Position numbers and translations under genes: made by a program. A stretch of DNA of 64,000 nt. Source: Pseudomonas frederiksbergensis. GTDB taxonomy: Bacteria > Pseudomonadota > Gammaproteobacteria > Pseudomonadales > Pseudomonadaceae. Position 1 is the stretch's first letter. Each line of letters opens with the position of its first letter. The stretch covers positions 3,782,001-3,846,000 of the forward strand of contig NZ_CP142104.1 of the NCBI RefSeq assembly GCF_035751725.1, written 5' to 3'. This document shows positions 57,000-64,000 of the stretch, piece after piece. The notes beneath the pieces were generated by a model. That model ran no database searches. It was not told the origin of the DNA and saw nothing but the letters and a program-made list of their open reading frames with translations.

Positions 57000-57819
57000 A
57001 GCTCACGAACTCCATCGAGAAGGATTGTTTACGAGGAATGCCACCTGCTAGCAGGTGGCTTTGTTCTTCCTCAATGTTGAGCAGGCACCAGGTGCCCAGC
57101 ACCTCCCCGTAACCGGTGGTCAAGCTGAGCGGCTGCAGACGACCGCCGATGGTGCGCAAGGTATCCAGCTGTTTTAGCCCTCCTCTGAAACCAGGAAAAA
57201 TCGCGCCCTTGAGGGTGATTTTGTCCTCTCCCTGCCCTACCGCCTGCTGGGCAATGCTGCGCGTCAGGCGTTCCTGGCCGGCCCAGCGGAACGATGTCTG
57301 CCTACGCAGTTCATCGAAAGCCGCCGTGTCCAAGTTGAAGTAGTACGGCTGGGCGTTTGATTCCAGGGGCTGCATGATCAGCAGGTGCGGAAAAGGTTTC
57401 ACCGCCTCGGCCGCCGGGGTCAGCTGTGGAGTGAGTGCCCCCGTGGGCAGGATGTTGCTCAGCGAGGGGCTCACCTGCCCGGCGATGCGATTGATCGCCG
57501 CGCCCGCTTTCCCCGCCTGCTCCTTGAGCGAGCCCAGGCGTTCCTGCACCTGACTGGCAGCGTTGACGGCCTGATTGTATCTGGCCGCCACTTGCCCCAC
57601 GGCGGACTGCGCCGCGTTGATGGCTCTCATGGTCCGCTGGACCTTGGCACCGATGGCCGGCCCGATGAAGGGCACGCCCTCCAGTTCCGAGGCGGCGCCC
57701 GTCATGTCGCTGATGGCGCCGTTAAGCGGTCCCAGCATGCCGTCGAGACTGGTGCGGCCAGACTCCCCCGCTGCCAGCAGCGATTTCAGCGCCGATTGCA
57801 TTTGCTCCATGTAGGCCAT
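56974..57819 (-). CDS. Phage tail protein gpU
   Basis: 281 residues. The C-terminal half matches P2 gpU (PHLLIMQPLESNAQPYYF, SLTTGYGEVLGTWCLLNIEE, FSMEFVSYGNDLQ), the tail terminator. An additional N-terminal ~130 residues is helical and coiled-coil-like, making it longer than P2 gpU (~160). Confidence 0.85.
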   Translation of the reverse strand: MAYMEQMQSALKSLLAAGESGRTSLDGMLGPLNGAISDMTGAASELEGVPFIGPAIGAKVQRTMRAINAAQSAVGQVAARYNQAVNAASQVQERLGSLKEQAGKAGAAINRIAGQVSPSLSNILPTGALTPQLTPAAEAVKPFPHLLIMQPLESNAQPYYFNLDTAAFDELRRQTSFRWAGQERLTRSIAQQAVGQGEDKITLKGAIFPGFRGGLKQLDTLRTIGGRLQPLSLTTGYGEVLGTWCLLNIEEEQSHLLAGGIPRKQSFSMEFVSYGNDLQNV

Positions 57820-57828
57820 GGCACCTCC

Positions 57829-60408
57829 TTAAACGTGAGGGGCATCGAACAACTGGCTCGACGACTGTCGAGCGAGCGTCTCCCGAGAGAAAGCCTCCAT
57901 GAGCTGACGTAGGTGCGGCTCCAGTTCTCGAGCCAACTGCGCGGGATCCTTCACATCGCCTTGAACGGTGATGGAGACATTCGGCGCAAAGCTGAAAGCC
58001 TGTTCGACCTTCGGCGGCACTGGCGGCGTAGGTTCCGCTGGCTTGACGACCTCGGCAGGCTTGGCCTCTTCGGCCTGAGCCTCACTACCAAACCAGGACT
58101 TGCCCAAGAAGCTGCCGATGCTCTCCCCACCCAGGCCGCCCAAAGCGGCACCGATTGCGCCGCCAATGGCGGTACCGATGATGGGTACCACTGAACCGAT
58201 GGCGGCCCCTGCCGCACCGCCGGCCAGGGCGCCCGCGAAACCACCCGCAGCCCCACCATAACCCTCGGCTTTTTCGTCTTGGGTCGTGGCGTTGAGTGCT
58301 GTGTCTAGGACTCCCACCCCTGCATCCAGTACGTTACCGCCGGGGATGCGTTTGGTGGCTCGGGTGACTCCCCTGATGGACTGAACCGCACGGCCGAGCG
58401 AGCCACCGGACGCTGCCTCCGCAGCAGCAGCCATAGGCGCAGCAGCCAACAGACCCACCTTTGGCATGACAGACACGGCGGCAGGGGCTGACACGACCGG
58501 AGGACTGGGCACCCGGCCGGGTAATCGCCGACGCGGGAGGGTTCCAATGCCGCTACGGCGACCACGCCGGCCACGTTGACGCCTACGTGTACCACCGCCG
58601 GGATCCGCACCAGGGCCAGAGCTTGCCCGCCCTATCGCATCAGCGTTGACGACAAATACACGTTGCGGCTCAGCGCTCAGCCCTGCGCCAGAATCGTTGC
58701 CTGCCCCCATCAGCTTGCCGAGAGCACCCAGGCCCTTATCGACCGTCTTGATACCGGTTTTCGGTGCCTTGGTTACAGCGTCACCCAGCGAGCCCACGCC
58801 TCGTTCCATCGCCCGGCCGCGAGTGATGTTGTACAGCCCCCTACCAATCTTGACCGCACTGGCCGCCGACTTGAGCGCTATCAATCCGGCAGTGATGCCG
58901 GCAATACCGAGCACCACCGGTTGCGAGCCGTCGGACAGTTTTGTCAGCCAACGCACAACGGAGGTAAGCCCCTGGGCAACCGCATCAGTCGCAGGCCGGA
59001 TGGCATCGCCAATGCTGCGCATGCCATCGCTGACCGCCTGACCCAGCTCGTCCCACATCTGTTTCGATGTCTCGCGCCGCTCGGCCAGGTTCTTGTCGAG
59101 GATCCCGCCGGAAGATTGCGAATCCTTTTTCAGCTGCTCGTACAGCTGCTTATTTTGCGAATAGGCCGTGAGTGCTGCCTTAACCTGCATGTCGGCGAAC
59201 AGGTCACCGGTACGCAAGGATTTCTCCAGCGCATCGAGCGCTGCCTTGGCTGTCTCCGGATCCGCTTCCTTACTGATCTTGGCCTGGGCTTCGGCCATCT
59301 TCGCGGCTTTGGCTGGGTCGGTGGCCTGAATGTATTTCATGGCCAGGGCAAAGCTGGATTCCAGCGTAGACATGCCCTTTTGAATGCCGGTATTCAGCGA
59401 GGCTTGATAATCAATGCCAGCGTCCTTGTACGCCTTCACCACATCGCTCGAACCGATTTTCTCCATCCAGTTCTTGAGGTTGTTGGCCGCCTCATCCGAA
59501 CCGCCGGCAGTCTTCATCTGGACTTGAAGCATCGCGCCCAGGGAGCTGACCGCGTCCATGCCGGTGCTGCCATTCTTTTCCATGGTGGCCAGCAGTTGCG
59601 GAAACCACCGGGCCATGTCGCTGGCTTCGAAGCTACCCGCTTGCCCTTGAAGGGCGATGGCCTCCAGGGCTTGCTGCATCACCATGGGGTCATTGATCTT
59701 GGCGTTCTGCTGCAGCGCCATGATCATGCTGGCCGTGTCGACGCCCGACGCGCCCTGGCCAATGGCGAACTTGGCGGCCGTCGGCGCGTAGGCCATGGCT
59801 TGCTTAAGGTCCATACCGGCACCGACCAGCTGGTTCACCAGATCCGCGACATCGTTCCGGGCCATGCCCGTATCGCGTGAGGTCTGGATCACCGTCTGGT
59901 TGAGCTGTGCCTCCTGTGGCTTGTTGACCACATCTGCCTTGATCGCGATGTCGCGGATGATCGCCTGGTAATTCGCGCTGACCTTGGTGGGAATCGCCGC
60001 AAGTCCAGTGGCGACAACGCCCTGGCCGATGCTCGACGTGAGCCCCTTCTTGCCGGCATCGAGTTGCTGGTGACCCTTGAGCTGCAGATCGGCGGCCTTG
60101 GCCGCTTGGCCAAGCCGCTGGTATTCCTGGCCCAGCCGGCCCACCTGGACGCCTTGTTTGCGCAGGGCGTCGAGGTTGCCGTTGAGCTTGCGCAACAGAC
60201 CGTCCGCCGATGCAGCGCCCGTCTCGTGTGCCCGCTTCCATTCATCCCGCAGGCGGATGGTTTCGCCAATGGTGCTCTTGAGCACCTTGGCCTTGTTGCC
60301 TTTGTCCTCCAGCTTTTTGATATGCCCTTCAACTGTGCGAAAGGCAGACCCCACCGTCGAACTGACGGCACCGCCAATCACCAGCGATAACGCCAGTTTG
60401 CTTGCCAT
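57829..60408 (-). CDS. Phage tail tape measure protein
   Basis: 859 residues. The length sets the tail length in this family. Coiled-coil N-terminus (SAFRTVEGHIKKLEDKGNKA), a TP901-type core (DVADLVNQLVGAGMDLKQA) and glycine-zipper hydrophobic stretches near the C-terminus (AGALAGGAAGAAIGSVVPII) are all as expected. Confidence 0.93.
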   Translation of the reverse strand: MASKLALSLVIGGAVSSTVGSAFRTVEGHIKKLEDKGNKAKVLKSTIGETIRLRDEWKRAHETGAASADGLLRKLNGNLDALRKQGVQVGRLGQEYQRLGQAAKAADLQLKGHQQLDAGKKGLTSSIGQGVVATGLAAIPTKVSANYQAIIRDIAIKADVVNKPQEAQLNQTVIQTSRDTGMARNDVADLVNQLVGAGMDLKQAMAYAPTAAKFAIGQGASGVDTASMIMALQQNAKINDPMVMQQALEAIALQGQAGSFEASDMARWFPQLLATMEKNGSTGMDAVSSLGAMLQVQMKTAGGSDEAANNLKNWMEKIGSSDVVKAYKDAGIDYQASLNTGIQKGMSTLESSFALAMKYIQATDPAKAAKMAEAQAKISKEADPETAKAALDALEKSLRTGDLFADMQVKAALTAYSQNKQLYEQLKKDSQSSGGILDKNLAERRETSKQMWDELGQAVSDGMRSIGDAIRPATDAVAQGLTSVVRWLTKLSDGSQPVVLGIAGITAGLIALKSAASAVKIGRGLYNITRGRAMERGVGSLGDAVTKAPKTGIKTVDKGLGALGKLMGAGNDSGAGLSAEPQRVFVVNADAIGRASSGPGADPGGGTRRRQRGRRGRRSGIGTLPRRRLPGRVPSPPVVSAPAAVSVMPKVGLLAAAPMAAAAEAASGGSLGRAVQSIRGVTRATKRIPGGNVLDAGVGVLDTALNATTQDEKAEGYGGAAGGFAGALAGGAAGAAIGSVVPIIGTAIGGAIGAALGGLGGESIGSFLGKSWFGSEAQAEEAKPAEVVKPAEPTPPVPPKVEQAFSFAPNVSITVQGDVKDPAQLARELEPHLRQLMEAFSRETLARQSSSQLFDAPHV

Positions 60409-60422
60409 CGTCTACCCCTTGT

Positions 60423-60545
60423 TCAGTCTGAGAGCCACCAGACCATGTCGGAGAACGGCATGGTCTGAATTTCTTCGGAGGAAAAATTCAGCTCGGCGGC
60501 TAAGCGCTTAGCGAGTTGCTTCTGCACTGCCTGGGTGAAGTTCAT
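60423..60545 (-). CDS. GpE-like tail protein (E')
   Basis: 40 residues: MNFTQAVQKQLAKRLAAELN to MVWWLSD. Corresponds to the GpE/E' partner of tail chaperone genes. Starts inside the preceding gene, overlapping it by 38 bases, and is in the +1 frame relative to it. Confidence 0.8.
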   Translation of the reverse strand: MNFTQAVQKQLAKRLAAELNFSSEEIQTMPFSDMVWWLSD

Positions 60546-60834
60546 CCTCTCGCACCAGACGAAAATAACCGGCCTGCAAACGGGCGTAGTCCTTGAGGAA
60601 CATGCCGTCCAGCTCCTTGGGATTGACCTCGGCCAACGAGGCGAACAGGTTCAAGTCCTGTTGCTCCTCATCGTTGGGCGCGGTTTGCCGGGCTATACGA
60701 AGGTCACGAACGGTCGGCGCTCGCAGACTCAGCGTATCGACGCGCACGCCGTTGGCCTCGACCGGGACGGTCAGTTTCACAGTGACGCAGTCAGCGGCCA
60801 GTGTCATCCAGCTTGGAATTTCGGTATTGCTCAT
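60508..60834 (-). CDS. Phage tail assembly chaperone (gpE/gp41 type)
   Basis: 108 residues from ATG60834 (MSNTEIPSWMTLAADC). Core: VRVDTLSLRAPTVRDLRIAR. It wraps the tape measure during tail assembly. Typical of the first of two overlapping tail chaperone genes. Confidence 0.85.
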   Translation of the reverse strand: MSNTEIPSWMTLAADCVTVKLTVPVEANGVRVDTLSLRAPTVRDLRIARQTAPNDEEQQDLNLFASLAEVNPKELDGMFLKDYARLQAGYFRLVREDELHPGSAEATR

Positions 60835-60866
60835 AGTGATATTTCCTTGAAGCAAGAAAGGAGGGT

Positions 60867-61376
60867 TCAGACGCCCAGGGCGGAACGCTGAGCGGCGAGT
60901 TGGTCGACGCCGTTGATGACTCGGCGCATGCCGAGGGGGTCGATCTCGTAAACGGTTCGGCCGTCCACTTCGAGCTTGTAATAGGTCAGCCCGACCGCAT
61001 GCTTGATCTCGGCCTTGTCACCGGCTTTCCAGTCGCCCATATCGACTTCTTTCAAGGTGCCGCGCAGGGTGACGATGACCGGTGTGACTTTGCCTTTCAG
61101 CCCTTTGTAAGCGCCCCGGAACGTACCGTTGAACGCCGTACCGTCGGCCAAGCCGAAGAACTTCAACGACTCACGGCGCACGCCCGTGGTGGTGAAGTTC
61201 GCCTCTTGTTTTTCCATGCCCATGTCCAGCTCGATCGGGGCATCCATGCCACCGCCGCGATGCTCTTCCATCTTGAGCGTGAGCTTGGGCAGCGTCAGGC
61301 TCGGCACGTCGCCCTGGAAGCTGACGCCATCGACGAACAAGTTCAGGTTCGCCAGGGTTTCGGGAATCATTGCCAT
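60867..61376 (-). CDS. Phage major tail tube protein (FII)
   Basis: 169 residues, P2 FII length. Signatures: PETLANLNLFVDGVSFQGDV and the terminal VYEIDPLGMRRVINGVDQLA. Polymerises as the inner tube of the contractile tail. Directly after the sheath gene. Confidence 0.95.
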   Translation of the reverse strand: MAMIPETLANLNLFVDGVSFQGDVPSLTLPKLTLKMEEHRGGGMDAPIELDMGMEKQEANFTTTGVRRESLKFFGLADGTAFNGTFRGAYKGLKGKVTPVIVTLRGTLKEVDMGDWKAGDKAEIKHAVGLTYYKLEVDGRTVYEIDPLGMRRVINGVDQLAAQRSALGV

Positions 61377-61388
61377 TGAGGTCGCTCC

Positions 61389-62552
61389 TTAAGCGGCGGT
61401 GTCGAGGACTTCGGTCAGCCATTGGTTGGTGACCTCTACGCGGAAGTTGGGGTTCTCAGCAGGCGGGACGTCGGTGAAGCGGATGTTCCAGTACACCTTG
61501 CCCTGCTCGAGCTGGCTGGCCGTGTTCAGCTCAGGGTCGGCGAACACCTCGAAGTTGATGATTGCGCCTTGGGCTTTCAGGTCGCGCATAAACGCCTGCA
61601 GGCCCTCGGTCACGTCCTTGATGTAAGTCGCGGTGATGGAACGGTCGACCGCCCATTTGTGGCCGTAGAGGATCGCGTCCATGACGATATCCATCGTCCG
61701 CACACGGGTGACGAACGCCCACTTCGGATCGCTCGACAACGTGCGGTTACCCCACAGGCGGAAACCGTCATCACGGATAATTGTGGTGATGTTGGCGTTA
61801 TTGAGCAGGTTAGCCCGGCAGGTTTCGTCACCGTCCAAAAACTCAATCGGGCGGGAGGTGCCGGTGATACCGACAAACTCTTTGTTCGAAGGCGAAGCCC
61901 AAAAGCCGTACTCGCTGTCGGTCCAGGCAAACAAGCCTGCCACCCAGGCAGAGCCCGGCGCGTCAACCGTGGCGTCCGCCGTGGTGTCCCAATACTGCAC
62001 GCCCGGATCAACCAGGTACGCCCGCTTGGCGCCGAAGTTCTCGGCGTAGGCCATCACCGCCTCATCGGTGGTGTTCGGGCCGTCGAGGATGGCGAGCCCT
62101 CGCAACTTGTCGGCCAGCGCGACCAGCGCGGTACCGACAGCCTGTGTCGCGCTGTGCTTGGGAGTCACCAACAGCCGCGGCTGCGCGTTGAACCGGCTTT
62201 TGCCGTCCAGCAGCGCCTGCAGGCCGGTGCGCTTTCCGTTGGCCTGTACGCCGCCGATGATCGCCGAGGTTTGTTCGGCTGGATTCTCCAGCTTGGCCAC
62301 ACCGCAGGCCACAATCACGGCCTTAGCTCGCGTGTAGATGGCTTGGCAGGCTTTGGTCATTGCCGAATCAGGACCGAAGGCGGCCACCGCTTCGCGCTCA
62401 TTGGTGATCATCACCAAGTCATTCGGCTGTGCGCTGTAGGCCGGCGCCGGCACGAAGGTATCGACCAGGCCGATGATCGAGGACGACGGCAACGCAATGA
62501 CACGAGCGCCGGTATCAACGTTCGTGACGGTCACGCCATGAAAGAAGCTCAT
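61389..62552 (-). CDS. Phage tail sheath protein (FI)
   Basis: 387 residues, P2 FI length. MSFFHGVTVTNVDTGARVIA and the C-terminal NPNFRVEVTNQWLTEVLDTA are family hallmarks. Forms the contractile sheath. Confidence 0.95.
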   Translation of the reverse strand: MSFFHGVTVTNVDTGARVIALPSSSIIGLVDTFVPAPAYSAQPNDLVMITNEREAVAAFGPDSAMTKACQAIYTRAKAVIVACGVAKLENPAEQTSAIIGGVQANGKRTGLQALLDGKSRFNAQPRLLVTPKHSATQAVGTALVALADKLRGLAILDGPNTTDEAVMAYAENFGAKRAYLVDPGVQYWDTTADATVDAPGSAWVAGLFAWTDSEYGFWASPSNKEFVGITGTSRPIEFLDGDETCRANLLNNANITTIIRDDGFRLWGNRTLSSDPKWAFVTRVRTMDIVMDAILYGHKWAVDRSITATYIKDVTEGLQAFMRDLKAQGAIINFEVFADPELNTASQLEQGKVYWNIRFTDVPPAENPNFRVEVTNQWLTEVLDTAA

Positions 62553-62568
62553 AGATTCTCCAGATAGG

Positions 62569-62641
62569 AAAAGGCCCCGCAGTGCGGGGCCAAGTTTGTG
62601 GTGAAGCGGAAAAGAAAACGCCCCGACAATGCGGGGCGTTT
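62569..62641 (-). terminator. Tandem terminators before the sheath gene
   Basis: Two hairpins in a row. The first in transcription order has stem AAACGCCCC/GGGGCGTTT (62616-62641) followed by TTTTCTTT; the second has GGCCCCGC/GCGGGGCC (62573-62591) followed by TTTTCC. They lie between the fibre chaperone and sheath genes. Confidence 0.85.
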
Positions 62642-63023
62642 ATAGGGTCTGGCTGGCGATCCACTCCGGCGCTGGTGGTCGGTGATCGGCGGCCGGAAAC
62701 TCAGCCCCGGCCGGCCAATCACGCAAGGCTCGAATATAGGCCAGCAATTCAGCGTATTGCTCGGCCGTGATTGTGGTCGGCATGGCCAACTCAACCTCAT
62801 CGCGGTGACGATCCCGCACCCAAGCCACCCGGACAATTTCCGCATCGCGCCAGGCCCGCTCGACGGAGTCAGGGTCGACCGATGGCATCGACTGGGAGGC
62901 CAGGAAGCTCAGGTATCGCGCATCATCATCAGCAACCTCGACAATGTCCGTCCAAAAACTTTTATCCGGCTCAGCGTCGAAGGCAAAGCGAACGACCCCA
63001 TCAATAACTTGAAGGTGTTTCAT
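62640..63023 (-). CDS. Tail fibre assembly chaperone
   Basis: 127 residues. The C-terminal signature YIRALRDWPAGAEFPA and RPPAPEWI is typical of tail fibre assembly proteins of pseudomonad phages. Its ATG overlaps the TGA of the fibre gene (ATGA). Confidence 0.85.
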   Translation of the reverse strand: MKHLQVIDGVVRFAFDAEPDKSFWTDIVEVADDDARYLSFLASQSMPSVDPDSVERAWRDAEIVRVAWVRDRHRDEVELAMPTTITAEQYAELLAYIRALRDWPAGAEFPAADHRPPAPEWIASQTL

Positions 63024-64000
63024 ATGAAATAACTCGTGATGAAGGCGTTAAATACAGGCGTGCCCGAGGCCGCGTTACTTGCCGACACCCACCAGGACTG
63101 CTGGGCAATAATTGCGAGGTTGGAAAAGGAGTGCGTGTACAAGCCGCCAGCCGTGCTAACCGTTGCCGTATTTCGCACAAGCCCCACCCCACCAAGGAGG
63201 GAATAAATATCCATCGAGACGGTGCCAACGCCTGAACTACCCAGACCCATCAGACCGTTCGCCCTCACGGCGTTAGGCGGGACCGTACTAGCTAACGGAA
63301 TAGGCCCATTGGTGACTGACGCCGCCCCGGTAAAGATCAGCTTGGCACCGATAGTGACCATCCGATCTTCGACAGAACAAACAACGAGGTTTCCGCCACT
63401 GTCGGTGGGCACGACTGTCAGTAGCGCGGATGCCGAGAATCCGGCCGGTGCATTGGCTCCACTGTAAAGCTCAGGGGCAACCGTTGCCGTCGCATTTACG
63501 GCCATTAGGCTGCGCGCATTTGTGGCGGGGTTATACAGTGCATACAGCGCGACATAGCCGCTCGCTGGCGCCCCGCCAACATCCATTGCCCCCAAGCCTT
63601 TTAGCGCCGAGGCAAGATTGACCGTCTGACTAAACGCCTTGATCCGATAGGACTTGCCGCCCGCGTCTTGGAGGATTACCTCGTCAGCAGTAAATGTGGC
63701 ATTGGCCGAAGCCACTGACACATTCATACGTGCCTTCGATGCCCCCACCATTGCCCCCCGAATCGAGAGTTGTTCGACGATGGTTGTCAGTGCGGCGATA
63801 TCAATGTTTCCCTGATTGATCGGCGCGTTCCATGCCTTGATGCACCAGATTACCGCCAAGTTGCGGGGACGGGTTTCTGTGCCGCCGGTCGCAGTGGTCA
63901 ACGGCGTTCCATTGCTGTCGGAACGGTTTCCTCGGGCCACTTTATCCTGACCAAACCCAGTCGGATTAGCAGGCGAGTCAAGCTGGTGGACGTGAGATTT
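63020..64000 (-). CDS. Tail fibre protein, C-terminal part (5' end outside window)
   Basis: 326 codons are visible and the frame stays open to the window edge. SHVHQLDSPANPTGFGQ and GTETRPRNLAVIWCIKAWN form the collar motif common to tail fibres, followed by a Ser/Ala/Gly-rich receptor-binding tip that ends in FNAFITSYFI. Determines host range. An internal GTG at 63940 is not the start. Confidence 0.88.
   Translation of the reverse strand, partial: KSHVHQLDSPANPTGFGQDKVARGNRSDSNGTPLTTATGGTETRPRNLAVIWCIKAWNAPINQGNIDIAALTTIVEQLSIRGAMVGASKARMNVSVASANATFTADEVILQDAGGKSYRIKAFSQTVNLASALKGLGAMDVGGAPASGYVALYALYNPATNARSLMAVNATATVAPELYSGANAPAGFSASALLTVVPTDSGGNLVVCSVEDRMVTIGAKLIFTGAASVTNGPIPLASTVPPNAVRANGLMGLGSSGVGTVSMDIYSLLGGVGLVRNTATVSTAGGLYTHSFSNLAIIAQQSWWVSASNAASGTPVFNAFITSYFI

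Larger units (their letters stand above)
45320..64000. mobile_element. Putative prophage integrated in dusA (right end outside window)
   Basis: From the broken dusA onward come AT-rich cargo genes, SOS-linked umuDC, and a minus-strand P2-like tail and lysis operon. No integrase is seen beside this junction, so it is expected at the other end. Head and packaging genes are not visible, so completeness is unknown. Confidence 0.7.

Overview
The window is a stretch of a Pseudomonas chromosome, most likely from the P. fluorescens complex. The evidence is the order tig-clpP-clpX-lon-hupB-ppiD beside a tRNA cluster and folD, the GTGGGAGC-type REP repeats, the GC-rich coding style, and families such as NhaR, SstT, TerC and a PpiD-type chaperone. 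Species is inference; no 16S or housekeeping comparison was possible.

Layout. 1-4.4 kb: 3'-truncated fadH, a nitrilase-fold protein that seems to lack its catalytic Cys, and an AraC regulator. 4.4-15.1 kb: the protein quality-control block, all on the minus strand: tig, clpP, clpX, lon, hupB, ppiD, with a decayed tRNA-Asp behind hupB and an Arg-His-Leu tRNA operon upstream of tig. 15.3-29 kb: folD, a PBP7-type enzyme, lipoproteins, TerC, NhaR, SstT, YceH, an AroE-like enzyme, a purine permease with a clear palindromic operator, and an arylamine N-acetyltransferase. 29-36 kb: exonuclease III, two c-di-GMP enzymes and an MscS channel. 36-43.5 kb: transporters and regulators, then an operon for the TIGR03915/TIGR03916 DNA repair/modification pair preceded by a near-ideal LexA box. 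43.6-45.2 kb: a YhfG antitoxin/Fic toxin pair followed by a PPP-family phosphatase.

At 45.25-45.33 kb the 5' end of dusA is present but breaks off after about 23 codons. dusA is a known integration site for prophages and islands, so this is read as the left attachment junction of a mobile element that runs past the right end of the window. Just inside lie AT-rich cargo genes of defence type: a SIR2-STAND NTPase, a small helical protein, a DUF4238 protein and a DUF4365 nuclease-like protein. Next come a LexA-controlled umuDC cassette and an SOS-associated peptidase. Then, transcribed right to left, is a P2-like contractile-tail and lysis module: tail fibre, fibre chaperone, sheath, tube, E/E', tape measure, U, X, D, GH19 endolysin, Rz with nested Rz1, and a Dam methylase. 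Head, packaging, integrase and replication genes are not in the window, so a complete phage cannot be told from a tailocin-like remnant, although the dusA junction favours a prophage.

The most interesting parts are the SIR2-STAND/DUF4238/DUF4365 cargo at the dusA junction, the LexA box in front of the TIGR03916 gene, several probable pseudoenzymes, and the many terminator-like hairpins inside the phage late operon.
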